In this document: piece by piece, positions 36,162 through 46,688 of the stretch
Position numbering within the stretch: position 1 is the first letter of the stretch
How the letters are laid out: each line of letters opens with the position of its first letter
Assembly (NCBI RefSeq): GCF_016902535.1
Contig: NZ_JACSNY010000010.1
Location: 1-64,000 of the forward strand
DNA: 64,000 bases
Direction: 5' to 3'
Source: Anaerotignum lactatifermentans
GTDB lineage: Bacteria; Bacillota; Clostridia; Lachnospirales; Anaerotignaceae
Position numbers and translations under genes: made by a program
Notes under the pieces: model-generated
The model's input: only the letters and a program-made list of their open reading frames with translations
What the model was told of the DNA's origin: nothing
Databases searched by the model: none

Positions 36162-36722
36162 GTGGAAGAAAAGAATTTGAACGAAGAAACTCTGCAGGAA
36201 GAATCCTTGCAGGAGGAAATCCGGCAGGAAGATATGGCAGAAGCTGCGGATGGCGAGGTCGTTGACGAAAAGGAAGCGAAGATCGCGGAATTGGAGCAGC
36301 TGGCGGCAGACCATCTGGATAAATACCAGAGATGTCTGGCGGAATTTGATAATTTCAGAAAGAGAACGTCCAAGGAAAAGGCAAGCATGTATGATGACGG
36401 TGTCAGAGACACTGTGGAAAAGCTGCTTTCCGTTGTGGACAATCTGGAGCGTGCCGTGGCGGCACAGGAAGGAAAGGACGCGGAGGACGCTTTCTTCAAA
36501 GGTGTGCAAATGACTCTGAAGCAGTTCCAAGAAATTCTGCATGGCATGGGCGTAGAGGAGATCAAAGCAGTGGGCGAAAAGTTCGACCCCAATTTCCATG
36601 CGGCTGTGGCCCATGAGGATGACGAGGCCTACGGAGAAAACGAAGTGGTCTTGGAAATGCTGAAAGGGTATAAATATAAAGATAAAGTCATCCGTCACAG
36701 TATGGTGAAGGTGGCAAACTAA
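36162..36722 (+). CDS. grpE: Nucleotide exchange factor GrpE
   Basis: GrpE releases ADP from DnaK. The 186-residue protein has an acidic, Glu-rich N-terminus with repeats of EESLQEEIRQED type, a coiled-coil dimer segment including YQRCLAEFDNFRKRTSKE, and the C-terminal beta domain (FDPNFHAAVAHEDD, GYKYKDKVIRHSMVKVAN). The start is GTG 36162 after GAGGAG; the neighbouring ATG is out of frame. Confidence 0.95.
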   Translation: MEEKNLNEETLQEESLQEEIRQEDMAEAADGEVVDEKEAKIAELEQLAADHLDKYQRCLAEFDNFRKRTSKEKASMYDDGVRDTVEKLLSVVDNLERAVAAQEGKDAEDAFFKGVQMTLKQFQEILHGMGVEEIKAVGEKFDPNFHAAVAHEDDEAYGENEVVLEMLKGYKYKDKVIRHSMVKVAN

Positions 36723-36754
36723 ACAGGATGAGAAGATAAATTAGGAGGAAATAG

Positions 36755-38593
<1,839 letters not shown>

Positions 38594-38610
38594 AATAGAG
38601 AAGTTGGACG

Positions 38611-38650
38611 AAAGCAAGGCAAGGGCGGGTTTTTACCGCCCCTGCTTTTG
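38611..38650 (+). terminator. Partial terminator-like hairpin between dnaK and dnaJ
   Basis: GGGCGG pairs with CCGCCC, with outer AAAGCA/TGCTTT arms and a short TTTTG. It may lower read-through into dnaJ or stabilise the dnaK end. Confidence 0.5.
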
Positions 38651-38691
38651 CCGTTTGAAATACTTTTCTATGAACGAAGGCGGTGAGGAAG

Positions 38692-39873
38692 TTGGCTGAA
38701 AAAAGAGATTATTATGAGGTTTTGGGCGTAAATAAAAACGCAACGGAGGCGGAACTGAAAAAGGCATACCGTAAAATGGCGGTAAAATACCACCCCGACC
38801 AGAACCCGGGAAATAAAGAAGCGGAAGAAAAATTCAAGGAAGTCAACGAAGCCTACGAAGTACTTAGTGACGCCAAAAAACGTGCCCAGTATGACCAGTT
38901 TGGTCATGCGGCCTTTGAACAGGGCGGCATGGGCGGCGGCGGATTTTACGGCGGCGGCTTTGAAGGCTTTGATATGGGAGATCTGGGAGATATTTTTGGC
39001 AGCATGTTCGGTTTTGGCGGCGGCGGCTCTTCCAGAAGAAACGGCCCCAGACGCGGTCGGGATATTAACGTAAATATCCAGCTGACCTTTGAGGAGGCTG
39101 TTTTTGGCTGTACTAAGGAGATTTCCGTGGCGATTCTGGACGAATGTGAGACCTGTCGTGGCACCGGCGCGAAACCTGGCACCCATGCGGAAAGCTGCTC
39201 CAAGTGCGGCGGTACCGGTCAGGAGCGTTTTGTACAGCAGTCCATGTTTGGCGCGGTAACGTCCGTGCGTACCTGTTCCGCTTGTCACGGTACAGGCAAG
39301 ATTGTCAAGGAGCCATGCACCACTTGCAGAGGCACCGGCAGAGTCAAAAAGACAAAGAAATACGAAGTCAATGTGCCTAAGGGCATTGACAACGGTCAGA
39401 CTATCCGTCTGGCCAATAAAGGCGAGATCGGGGAAAACGGCGGCGGCTACGGCGATTTGCTGGTAACGGTATACGTACAGCCCAACCGTGTTTTTGTCCG
39501 CAAGGGTTTTGATATTTACTGTGATGTGCCCATCACCTTTGTACAGGCGGCACTGGGCGGAGAAATCACCATCAAGACCATTGACGGCGAACAGAAATAT
39601 ACCATCAAGCCCGGCACACAGCCCGATACCGTAGTAACTCTGCGGGGCGTGGGTGTGCCTAATCTGAGAAATCCCAAGGTACGGGGCAATCAGATCGTGA
39701 CGCTGAAGGTAAAGATCCCGACGGATCTGAGCGAGCGTCAAAAAGACCTGCTGCGGCAGTTTTATGGTGATGCCCCGGCGGGGGCGGCCAAGTCCGAGGC
39801 CACAGCGGCGTCGGAGGAAGAAAAGAAAAGTTTTGGTGAAAAGGTCAGAGACTTTTTCGATAAGGATAAATAA
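38692..39873 (+). CDS. dnaJ: Co-chaperone DnaJ
   Basis: DnaJ (393 residues) has a J-domain with HPD ([10 protein letters not shown]), a Gly/Phe linker rich in GGG and GF, four zinc repeats ([32 protein letters not shown]) and C-terminal substrate domains. I chose TTG 38692, giving [12 protein letters not shown] as in typical DnaJ, preceded by GTGAGGA; GTG 38683 is the alternative and adds three residues. Confidence 0.95.
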   Translation: MAEKRDYYEVLGVNKNATEAELKKAYRKMAVKYHPDQNPGNKEAEEKFKEVNEAYEVLSDAKKRAQYDQFGHAAFEQGGMGGGGFYGGGFEGFDMGDLGDIFGSMFGFGGGGSSRRNGPRRGRDINVNIQLTFEEAVFGCTKEISVAILDECETCRGTGAKPGTHAESCSKCGGTGQERFVQQSMFGAVTSVRTCSACHGTGKIVKEPCTTCRGTGRVKKTKKYEVNVPKGIDNGQTIRLANKGEIGENGGGYGDLLVTVYVQPNRVFVRKGFDIYCDVPITFVQAALGGEITIKTIDGEQKYTIKPGTQPDTVVTLRGVGVPNLRNPKVRGNQIVTLKVKIPTDLSERQKDLLRQFYGDAPAGAAKSEATAASEEEKKSFGEKVRDFFDKDK

Positions 39874-39896
39874 AAAGACAATCCCAATCAAAACAG

Positions 39897-39948
39897 AATT
39901 GCCGGAATTCCTTGCGTTTTGTAAGGATTCCGGCAATATTGCTTTTTT
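39897..39948 (+). terminator. Hairpin terminator, dispersed family copy C
   Basis: AATTGCCGGAATTCCTT pairs with AAGGATTCCGGCAAT, followed by ATTGCTTTTTT. It resembles the elements at 23941, 32538 and 33646. Confidence 0.9.
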
Positions 39949-40004
39949 ATGGGAAGGGCGGCTGTTTTATCAGAAAAAAGAAAAAATACCGAAAAAGGTT
40001 ATGC

Positions 40005-40034
40005 TTGACAAACCGGGATACTTTACGGTAAAAT
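40005..40034 (+). promoter_or_regulatory. Promoter of the NiCo riboswitch and CDF transporter
   Basis: TTGACA at 40005-40010 and TAAAAT at 40029-40034 are 18 bases apart. Transcription would start about 45 bases before the aptamer. The 370-base gap before the transporter gene is filled by a terminator, this promoter and the riboswitch. Confidence 0.75.
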
Positions 40035-40087
40035 CATAAAAATAATTTGCACTGCGCATACGGGAGAAGCTCCCGCACATACAGTAC

Positions 40088-40198
40088 AAACTGAGCAGAC
40101 AGCGGAGCGTTTCTCCGTGTGGTCGGGCATTTATGCAGCGGATGACAAAATGACATCTGTGGGACGGTTTTATTTCGGTTCTGCGGGTGTCTTTTTTT
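40088..40198 (+). ncRNA. NiCo (czcD) riboswitch with intrinsic terminator platform
   Basis: The aptamer (40088-40170) has the conserved ACTGAGCAG at 40090-40098, a CGGAG/CTCCG helix, CGGGC followed by a short loop and GC, a GATG/CATC helix and the terminal TGTGGGACGGTTT that closes P1 with AAACTG. These match the cobalt/nickel-sensing czcD RNA. A terminator (stem 40152-40165 with 40178-40191, then seven T) uses the same CATCTGTGGGAC strand, so aptamer and terminator exclude each other. Metal binding should therefore turn the downstream cation exporter on. Confidence 0.92.
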
Positions 40199-40245
40199 GT
40201 ATAAAATCACAGAAGATGAAAAAAATAGAGTAGGAGGTTTGTCCT

Positions 40246-41145
40246 ATGGCAAAGGAAAGAGTAGTTTCGGAAAATGAAAAGATCGTCATGCGGGTCTCTA
40301 CCAACAGCATGATTGTGAATCTGGTGCTGTCGGTGTTTAAGGTAGCGGCGGGATTTCTGGCGGCATCCGGTGCGATGATCTCTGACGGTATCCATTCCGC
40401 TTCGGATGTATTCAGCACCATTATCGTTATGGTAGGGTATAAGCTGTCCGCCAAGGATTCGGACGAAAATCATCCCTATGGTCACGAGAGAATCGAGTGC
40501 GTGGCGGCGGTGCTGCTGGCCATGGTACTTTGTGTGACCGGTGTTTTTATCGGCTGGAGCGGCATTGAGAAGATTCTGGGCCGGAGCGGAGCAGCGCTGG
40601 AGATTCCCGGAAAGCTGGCGCTGATTGCCGCTGTGATCTCTATTGTGGTAAAGGAAGGCATGTACCACTATACAAAACGGGCGGCAAAGAAAGTCAATTC
40701 CGGAGCCATGATGGCGGATGCATGGCACCATCGTTCCGACGCTCTGTCTTCCGTAGGCAGTTTGATTGGTATTGGCGGCGCTATGCTGGGATATCCTGTC
40801 TGTGACCCCATTGCCAGCGTGATTATCTGTCTGTTCATCATCAAGGCCTCCTACGATATTTTCAAGGATGCCATGGATAAAATGATGGATACGGCCTGTG
40901 ATACAGAGACCATGGAACGGATGAAAGAGGTAGTCAGCGCGCAGAAAGGCGTTTTGGGCATTGACAGCATCCAGACCAGACAGTTTGGCGCCAAGGCTTA
41001 TGTGGATGTGGAGATCGCCGCGGACGGGAATCTTTCCCTGACGGCGGCCCATGCCATCGCGGAGGAGGTCCATCACGCCATTGAAACCAATTTCCCGGAG
41101 GTAAAGCATTGTATGGTTCACGTGAACCCGGCGGTGACGGCATAA
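40246..41145 (+). CDS. Cation diffusion facilitator exporter
   Basis: The 299-residue CDF protein has about six membrane helices, the metal-site motifs DENHPYGHERIE (helix boundary) and DAWHHRSDALSS (helix V, HxxxD), and a C-terminal cytosolic domain ending near HCMVHVNPA. CDF proteins export divalent metals against protons. The NiCo riboswitch directly upstream indicates that cobalt and nickel are the physiological signals and likely substrates. AGGAGG lies 10 bases before ATG. Confidence 0.92.
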   Translation: MAKERVVSENEKIVMRVSTNSMIVNLVLSVFKVAAGFLAASGAMISDGIHSASDVFSTIIVMVGYKLSAKDSDENHPYGHERIECVAAVLLAMVLCVTGVFIGWSGIEKILGRSGAALEIPGKLALIAAVISIVVKEGMYHYTKRAAKKVNSGAMMADAWHHRSDALSSVGSLIGIGGAMLGYPVCDPIASVIICLFIIKASYDIFKDAMDKMMDTACDTETMERMKEVVSAQKGVLGIDSIQTRQFGAKAYVDVEIAADGNLSLTAAHAIAEEVHHAIETNFPEVKHCMVHVNPAVTA

Positions 41146-41190
41146 AGCGCGTTTGCGGAGGCAAAAGAAAACAGAATTTTTGAAAGACAG

Positions 41191-41237
41191 AAAGGACACC
41201 TTTTTCAGGAGAAAGCCGGAAAAGGTGTCCTTTTTAA
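41191..41237. terminator. Bidirectional intrinsic terminator
   Basis: AAAGGACACCTTTTTC pairs with GAAAAGGTGTCCTTT, flanked by T and A runs. It lies between convergent genes. Confidence 0.92.
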
Positions 41238-41241
41238 AAGA

Positions 41242-42642
41242 TCAAATGAGAAAATCCTGATTTGCGGTTTCTTTTGTAAAAAGCTTATGCAGGATAGAAA
41301 GTCCTTGCTCTAACTGCGCAGGCGTCTCCGGAGAGGAAAGAGATACCCGCAGGAACTGCCGGGGGTCCTCCTGTCCAACGGAAAAGCGTTTGGAATGGCA
41401 GATATGGATGCCGTTCTTTATTGCTAACTGCTCGAAATCAATCTTGTAAAAACATTCCGGAAGAGGGACCCAAAAAGAAAATCCCATGTTTTCCACTGGT
41501 TCCGCCGGGAAAAAACGATGGCAGATCTCGCGGCGAAGCTTGGCCTCCTCCCGTTTTTGCTTTATGATGCTTTCCGCCGCGCCGCTGAAAATCAGTTCTC
41601 CGGCAGTTTCGCTGTTCAGAGAAGGAACTTTGACGTTGATGTTAAAGATCCCTCTTCGAATATGAGAGGAAAAACGCTCCGGATAGGTGATATAGGCAAC
41701 TCTGAGACCGGAACAAATGGCTTTGGAAAGACTGCTGATATAGCAGGTTTGTTCCGGCGCAAGGGCGGCCATTGGTGTGGCGGGCGTTTCCTGCAAAAAG
41801 ACGTAAATATCATCCTCGATCACAGTCAGCTGGTGTTTTTGTATTATGGCGGCCAGGTCCTTTCTCCGCTGTTCATCCATACTATGGCCAGTAGGATTGT
41901 GGAAAGCGGGTATAACATAAAGCCCGGCTATATGCTGTAATCTGCATTGTGCGTCCAAAGCGTCCGGAAGGATGCCTTTCTCGTCCCCCGCAACCGGAAC
42001 CAGACGGATCTGAAGCATATTGGCCAGTTCCATAAAATTGGAATAGGTATAAAAATCCGTCGCGATTTTGTCCCCCGCCCGGAACAGGGAAATCAGTACG
42101 ATGGCCAGGGCGTTCTGCGCGCCGGCGGTAATGGCAATGAGCGAGGAAGGAGGATTCATCGAAAATTGTGAAAGCCATTTTTGGGCGGCGGCCTTCTGGT
42201 AAGGCGTTCCCATGGGATAGCTGTAATCCAGAAGATTGGTGCCTTCCCGGTTTAAAACGGTTTTCATGGCTTCTTTTGTGTAGGAATTGAAGTGGTCCAG
42301 GGGCTTGATGATGCCCATTTCAATATAGGAGGCTTCTTCCTTTTCGTCTGCCAGCGCCATGGTAGCGGCGGCGTTGGGAGAAACGAAGGTACCTTTCCCG
42401 GTAATGCCGTAAAGCAGTCCCTGACTGGTGCAAAGCTGGAAGGCGCGTGTGATGGTGCTGAGATTTAAATCAAGATAATCCGCCAATTCCCGCTGGGGCG
42501 GGAGTTTTGTATGGGGCGGCAGGGTACCGGAGAGAATGTCCTCTGTCAAAAGCTGGGCAAGAGAACGATATTTGGGAGAGGTTAAGCGCTCCTTTTCCGG
42601 TTTCCAGGACATTGGATAGTCTGCAAAGGAATTGACAGGCAT
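41242..42642 (-). CDS. MocR-type regulator (GntR helix-turn-helix plus aminotransferase domain)
   Basis: The 466-residue protein joins an N-terminal GntR winged helix (LAQLLTEDILSGTLPPHTKL, ELADYLDLNLSTITRAF) to a class I aminotransferase-like domain with the PLP lysine in SSLSKAICSGLRVAY. MocR proteins are transcription regulators that sense amino acids or B6 vitamers through PLP. It is divergent from phzF-like and flavoprotein genes and shares a promoter region with ATTGTAT half-sites. The start at 42642 is chosen because the longer frame would begin inside that operator. Confidence 0.88.
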   Translation of the reverse strand: MPVNSFADYPMSWKPEKERLTSPKYRSLAQLLTEDILSGTLPPHTKLPPQRELADYLDLNLSTITRAFQLCTSQGLLYGITGKGTFVSPNAAATMALADEKEEASYIEMGIIKPLDHFNSYTKEAMKTVLNREGTNLLDYSYPMGTPYQKAAAQKWLSQFSMNPPSSLIAITAGAQNALAIVLISLFRAGDKIATDFYTYSNFMELANMLQIRLVPVAGDEKGILPDALDAQCRLQHIAGLYVIPAFHNPTGHSMDEQRRKDLAAIIQKHQLTVIEDDIYVFLQETPATPMAALAPEQTCYISSLSKAICSGLRVAYITYPERFSSHIRRGIFNINVKVPSLNSETAGELIFSGAAESIIKQKREEAKLRREICHRFFPAEPVENMGFSFWVPLPECFYKIDFEQLAIKNGIHICHSKRFSVGQEDPRQFLRVSLSSPETPAQLEQGLSILHKLFTKETANQDFLI

Positions 42643-42662
42643 AAAAAACACCGTCCTTTCAA

Positions 42663-42698
42663 AATTGTATTGCATACAATTATTATATTGCATTGTAT
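42663..42698. promoter_or_regulatory. Candidate MocR operator: three ATTGTAT half-sites
   Basis: AATTGTAT-TGC-ATACAATT is a perfect palindrome at 42663-42681, and a third half-site ATTGTAT lies at 42692-42698, 28 bases from the first in direct orientation. It covers the -35 of the plus-strand promoter and the minus-strand -10 (TATAAT at 42682-42687). Confidence 0.6.
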
Positions 42699-42716
42699 TA
42701 TTTTGCCTAATATAAT
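42688..42716 (+). promoter_or_regulatory. Promoter of the PhzF-like gene
   Basis: TTGCAT at 42688-42693 and TATAAT at 42711-42716 are 17 bases apart; the -35 lies within the MocR half-site cluster. Confidence 0.6.
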
Positions 42717-42766
42717 TACATTATAGGAAAAATTCAAAAGAATCACAAGGCAAAGGAGGTTTTTTC

Positions 42767-43549
42767 ATGAAATATTATGTGGTAGACGCTTTTGCGGAAA
42801 AGGTTTTCGGCGGGAATCCTGCTGGTGTTTGTGTGCTGGAGCAGCCGATGGACGCGGACTTGATGCAGCAGATCGCCATTGAGAACAATCTGTCGGAAAC
42901 GGCCTTTGTATATAAAAGAGAGAAGGGGCAGTATGATCTGAAATGGTTTACGCCCGGCGGCGAGATTGACCTTTGCGGCCATGCTACACTGGGAACCGCC
43001 TATGTTGTGGCGAATTTTGTGGATCAGGATGTGGAGAAAATGGAATTTTCCACATTGAGCGGTGTTTTGACCGTAGTGAAAAAAGGGGAACTGTTTGAAA
43101 TGGATTTTCCCAGCCGGATGCCGGAAAAAATGGAAATCAAAGCGGAAATCACAGAGGCTCTGGGCGGCGCAAAGATTCAGGGCGCGTATCTTTCCAGAGA
43201 CCTGATCCTGGAACTGGAAAATGAGGAGGCCGTACGGAAGGTAGCCCCTGATTTTGAGAAGGTACTCCATCTGGAGGATGGCCTGGGCTGTGTAGTAACG
43301 GCCAAAGGCCAACACTGCGATTTTGTTTCCCGCTGCTTCTTCCCCAAGCTGAAGGTCAATGAAGACCCTGTGACCGGTTCCGCGCACAGCAGTCTGATTC
43401 CTTTCTGGGCAGAGCGTCTGGGCAAAACAGAAATGCGTGCGGAGCAGCTGTCCAAACGGGGCGGCGTTCTGTACTGCACCAACGGGACAGACCGTGTTAT
43501 GATTAGCGGTTCCGCAGTGCTGTACTTACAGGGAGAGATCTTTGTCTAA
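42767..43549 (+). CDS. PhzF-family isomerase-like protein
   Basis: The 260-residue protein matches the PhzF/diaminopimelate-epimerase fold: YYVVDAFAEKVFGGNPAGVCVL, the catalytic Glu in NNLSETAFVY, TPGGEIDLCGHATLGTA and EDPVTGSAHSSL. Only one family member is known to act in phenazine synthesis; no phenazine genes are here, so the substrate is unknown. AAAGGAGG precedes ATG. It is the first of two genes divergent from the MocR regulator and probably under its control. Confidence 0.88.
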   Translation: MKYYVVDAFAEKVFGGNPAGVCVLEQPMDADLMQQIAIENNLSETAFVYKREKGQYDLKWFTPGGEIDLCGHATLGTAYVVANFVDQDVEKMEFSTLSGVLTVVKKGELFEMDFPSRMPEKMEIKAEITEALGGAKIQGAYLSRDLILELENEEAVRKVAPDFEKVLHLEDGLGCVVTAKGQHCDFVSRCFFPKLKVNEDPVTGSAHSSLIPFWAERLGKTEMRAEQLSKRGGVLYCTNGTDRVMISGSAVLYLQGEIFV

Positions 43550-43599
43550 AGGCTTAGACGGAGAAAGAACATAAAAGAAGAGAAAAAGGAGGAGTTTTT

Positions 43600-44214
43600 A
43601 TGAAGGTATTATTGGTAAACGGCGGTCCCCACGCCCATGGCTGTACGGATGCGGCGCTGCAGGAAGTGGCAAAGGCGCTGGAAGAAAACGGTGTGGAAAC
43701 AGAAATTTTCTGGGTAGGAAATGATCCCGTGGCAGGGTGTCTTGGCTGCGGCGCCTGCAAAAAGACAGGCCGCTGTTTCCGGGATGACTGCGTCAATAAG
43801 TTCATGGAAAAGGCGGAGCTGGCAGACGGCTTTGTCTTTGGCGGTCCAGTGCATTTCGCCTCCGCGGCCGGTGCTTTGATTTCCTTTATGGACAGAGTAT
43901 TCAGCTGCGGTAATTTTGAAGGAAAGGTCGGCGCAGCGGTGGTCAGCTGCCGCCGTGCGGGCTCTACGGCTACCTTTGACGAGATCAATAAGTACTTTGC
44001 CATCAAGGGGATGCCGATTGTAACCTCCAATTACTGGAATATGGTGCATGGCAATACGCCGGATGAGGTAAGACAGGATCTGGAAGGGATGCAGACCATG
44101 CGGATGCTGGGCAGAAATATGGCCTGGCTTATGAAATGTATCGCTGCCGGAAAAGCGGCCGGCGTGGATCGTCCGCAGTCCGAAGAGAAAATTCGCACTA
44201 ACTTTATCCGCTAA
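43600..44214 (+). CDS. Iron-sulfur flavoprotein-like NAD(P)H-dependent FMN reductase
   Basis: The 204-residue protein has the flavodoxin-like FMN fold (KVLLVNGGPHAHGCTDAAL, FVFGGPVHFASAAGALISFMDR) and a compact cysteine motif C47-X2-C50-X2-C53-X5-C59 like that of archaeal iron-sulfur flavoproteins. A fifth Cys follows at about 64. It likely shuttles electrons to small acceptors. AAGGAGG precedes ATG, and it follows the PhzF-like gene by 50 bases, probably in one operon. Confidence 0.85.
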   Translation: MKVLLVNGGPHAHGCTDAALQEVAKALEENGVETEIFWVGNDPVAGCLGCGACKKTGRCFRDDCVNKFMEKAELADGFVFGGPVHFASAAGALISFMDRVFSCGNFEGKVGAAVVSCRRAGSTATFDEINKYFAIKGMPIVTSNYWNMVHGNTPDEVRQDLEGMQTMRMLGRNMAWLMKCIAAGKAAGVDRPQSEEKIRTNFIR

Positions 44215-44228
44215 ATACAGAAGTAAGA

Positions 44229-44278
44229 AAAACAGGCGTGAGTCCTCTCATGGAGAGGATTCACGCCTGAAACTGTTT
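44229..44278. terminator. Bidirectional intrinsic terminator
   Basis: CAGGCGTGAGTCCTCTC pairs with GAGAGGATTCACGCCTG; the T run is best on the minus strand. It separates convergent genes. Confidence 0.85.
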
Positions 44279-44740
44279 TCAGGAGAGCTTTTCAGTAAGA
44301 TGGGCCAGCAGAGCGGTGCAGCCCTCCAGAATATCGTCATAGGTCACATCGAAATTTCCAGTATACCAGGGGTCCGCAATATCCCGGGGATGGCTGGAAA
44401 AATCCAGCAGACAGCAGATCTTGCCTTCGGGATCGTTGGGCAGAATACGCCGGATTTCCCGCAGATTCTGCTTTTCCATGCAGATGATGTAGTCATATTG
44501 GGCATAATCCTGTTTTGTGACCTGCCGGGCGGTTTTCCCGGCGGTGGAAATATGGTATTCCGCCAGCTTTCGGACGGTGCCCCAATGGACGGGATTGCCG
44601 ATTTCCTCCGTGGTAGTGGCGGCAGAGGCAATATGGATCTTGTCGGAAAGCCCCGCCTGGGCTACCATGGATTTCATGAGAAATTCGGCCATTGGGGAAC
44701 GACAAATATTGCCGTGGCAAATAAAAAGCACGTTAATCAT
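44279..44740 (-). CDS. Low-molecular-weight protein-tyrosine phosphatase
   Basis: The 153-residue enzyme has the P-loop C8-HGNIC-R14-SP right after the N-terminal strand (INVLFICHGNICRSPMAEF) and the general-acid loop DIADPWYTG. Such phosphatases reverse bacterial tyrosine or arginine phosphorylation. The start at 44740 puts the catalytic Cys at residue 8, as in the family, after AAAGGA. A TG-extended TACAAT -10 at 44778-44783 on the minus strand may be its promoter. Confidence 0.93.
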   Translation of the reverse strand: MINVLFICHGNICRSPMAEFLMKSMVAQAGLSDKIHIASAATTTEEIGNPVHWGTVRKLAEYHISTAGKTARQVTKQDYAQYDYIICMEKQNLREIRRILPNDPEGKICCLLDFSSHPRDIADPWYTGNFDVTYDDILEGCTALLAHLTEKLS

Positions 44741-44915
44741 ACGAGAAATTCCTTTCTTTCTATAAAAATATACGCCTATTGTACCATATCCCGCGCCTGT
44801 TTTCAGCAAAAAAGTTCCTGCGGGGAGCAAAGTCTTTTGCGGGAAAATCTTCATTTGCCACAAGAAGTCATTGCTGTTAAGATAAAGGTAACGGCAAGAA
44901 AAAGGAGGGACAGCC

Positions 44916-45296
44916 ATGGAGGAAGAAATCTATTACTTTTTTCGAGAGCATATGGACGTGCTGCCCATCTATGAACGGCTGGAGGAGGAGATCCGTGTCA
45001 GAGTGCCGGAGGTGCGGATTAAGGTATCCAAAACACAGATCAGCTTTTCCAACCGGCGGGGGTTTGCTGCGGTATCATTTTTGCCGGTGCGCAAGGCGAA
45101 GGAGCGTCCGCCGGTCTGGCTGACGGTGACCTTTGGGTTGGCCTGCCGTCTGGCCTCCGACCGAATCGACGCCGTCGTGGAGCCGTATCCCAACCGCTGG
45201 ACCCATCATGTCATGGTGGGATGTACGGAGGAAATCGACGAGGAGTTATTGAGTTGGATCAAGGAAGCGGCAGATTTTTCCGCCGCTAAAAGATAA
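44916..45296 (+). CDS. DUF5655-type protein
   Basis: The 126-residue soluble protein matches the DUF5655 pattern (YERLEEEIRVRVPEVRIKVSKTQISF, PNRWTHHVMVG). The function is unknown. AAAGGAGGG precedes ATG. It is followed 19 bases later by the thiol peroxidase and yaaA genes, so it may be part of an oxidative-stress transcript. Confidence 0.78.
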   Translation: MEEEIYYFFREHMDVLPIYERLEEEIRVRVPEVRIKVSKTQISFSNRRGFAAVSFLPVRKAKERPPVWLTVTFGLACRLASDRIDAVVEPYPNRWTHHVMVGCTEEIDEELLSWIKEAADFSAAKR

Positions 45297-45315
45297 GAGA
45301 AAAGGAGAGATACAG

Positions 45316-45786
45316 ATGTTGGAAGTTGGAACAAAAGCGCCGGATTTTACATTGTTGGATAAAAACGGGACAGAAGTCCGTCTGTCGGATTTTCTGGGGA
45401 AAAAGGTGGTACTGTATTTTTACCCCCGAGACAACACACCGGGGTGCACAAGACAGGCCTGTGCCTTTGCCCGGACCTATCCGGAATTTCAGGAGAAAAA
45501 TGTGGTGGTCATTGGCATCAGCAAGGATTCCGTGGCTTCTCATCTGAAATTTGCCCAGAAGCATGAACTGCCTTTTGTGCTGCTGTCTGACCCGGAACTG
45601 ACAGCCATTCAGGCCTATGGCGTATGGCAGGAGAAAAAGCTCTACGGCAAGGTAAGCATGGGGGTAGTGCGGACAACCTATCTCATCAATGAGGAAGGTA
45701 TCATTGAAAAGGTAATGCCCAAGGTAAAACCGGATACCAATGCGGAGGATATTCTGGCTTATCTGGCGGAAGGCGGTCAGGCATGA
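45316..45786 (+). CDS. bcp: Thioredoxin-dependent thiol peroxidase (BCP type)
   Basis: The 156-residue peroxiredoxin has peroxidatic C44 and resolving C49 in TPGCTRQACAF, the BCP arrangement, and the expected FYPRDNTPG motif. It reduces peroxides using thioredoxin. Its last four bases overlap the start of yaaA, linking two peroxide-defence functions. Confidence 0.93.
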   Translation: MLEVGTKAPDFTLLDKNGTEVRLSDFLGKKVVLYFYPRDNTPGCTRQACAFARTYPEFQEKNVVVIGISKDSVASHLKFAQKHELPFVLLSDPELTAIQAYGVWQEKKLYGKVSMGVVRTTYLINEEGIIEKVMPKVKPDTNAEDILAYLAEGGQA

Positions 45787-46553
45787 GGATTATCATTTCT
45801 CCGGCGAAAAAAATGAATGTGGATATGGATTCTTTGCAGTGGAAAGAACTGCCTGCATTTTTGCCCCAAACGGAGCGGATACTGGAGCGGCTGCGGGAAA
45901 TGGATGGGGCGGCGTTGAAAAAGCTGTGGAAGTGCAGCGATCAGATTGCGGCGCTGAACCGGGAACGTCTGGAACATATGGATCTGCGGCAGGGTCTGAC
46001 GCCTGCTATACTTTCCTATGAGGGCATACAGTACCAGCACATGGGCCCCGGCGTCTTTACCCAAAGGCAGTTTGACTATGTACAGGAGCATCTGCGGATA
46101 TTATCCGGGTTTTACGGACTGCTGCGGCCTTTGGACGGCGTGACGCCCTATCGTCTGGAGATGGGCGCCCGGCTGGCATTGGACGGAGCAAAGAATCTCT
46201 ATGATTTTTGGGGCGCGCGTCTGGCGGAAAAGCTGACGGCCCAAACAGATGAGGTGCTGAATCTGGCGTCTAAGGAGTACAGCCAATGTATTTCCCGGCA
46301 TTTGCCGGAAGGAAAACGCATGGTGACCTGTGTGTTTGGCGAGGAAAAAGCGGGGCGGATTGTAGAGAAGGGGACGCTGTGCAAAATGGCCCGAGGAGAA
46401 ATGGTGCGTTTTCTGGCGGAGCAAGAAGCGAAAACGGCAGAGCAGTGTCAGGCCTTTTCCGGACTGGGGTTTCGTTTTGCGCCGGAGCGTTCCGACGAGG
46501 AGACCTATGTTTTCCTGAAGGAGCCGGCGGAAAAAGCGGCGTTCCTTTGGTGA
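45783..46553 (+). CDS. yaaA: Peroxide stress protein YaaA
   Basis: YaaA (256 residues) limits free iron and so Fenton damage under peroxide stress in E. coli. Family motifs are present: IISPAKKMN at the start, RILSGFYGLLRPLDGVTPYRLEMG split as GLLRPLDG and PYRLEMG, and LYDFWGARL. The ATGA overlap with bcp implies coupled translation. The next terminator hairpin lies 136 bases downstream. Confidence 0.94.
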   Translation: MRIIISPAKKMNVDMDSLQWKELPAFLPQTERILERLREMDGAALKKLWKCSDQIAALNRERLEHMDLRQGLTPAILSYEGIQYQHMGPGVFTQRQFDYVQEHLRILSGFYGLLRPLDGVTPYRLEMGARLALDGAKNLYDFWGARLAEKLTAQTDEVLNLASKEYSQCISRHLPEGKRMVTCVFGEEKAGRIVEKGTLCKMARGEMVRFLAEQEAKTAEQCQAFSGLGFRFAPERSDEETYVFLKEPAEKAAFLW

Positions 46554-46688
46554 TTCGGCGCAGGAAAAGGCCTGAAATTCTGTGAAAACTATACAAAGGG
46601 ACGAAATGAAAAAAACACTTACACAGCCGGGATTTTTCCGTTACAATAATAAATGCGGAAAGCAGCAATGGCGAATGAGATGTACACG

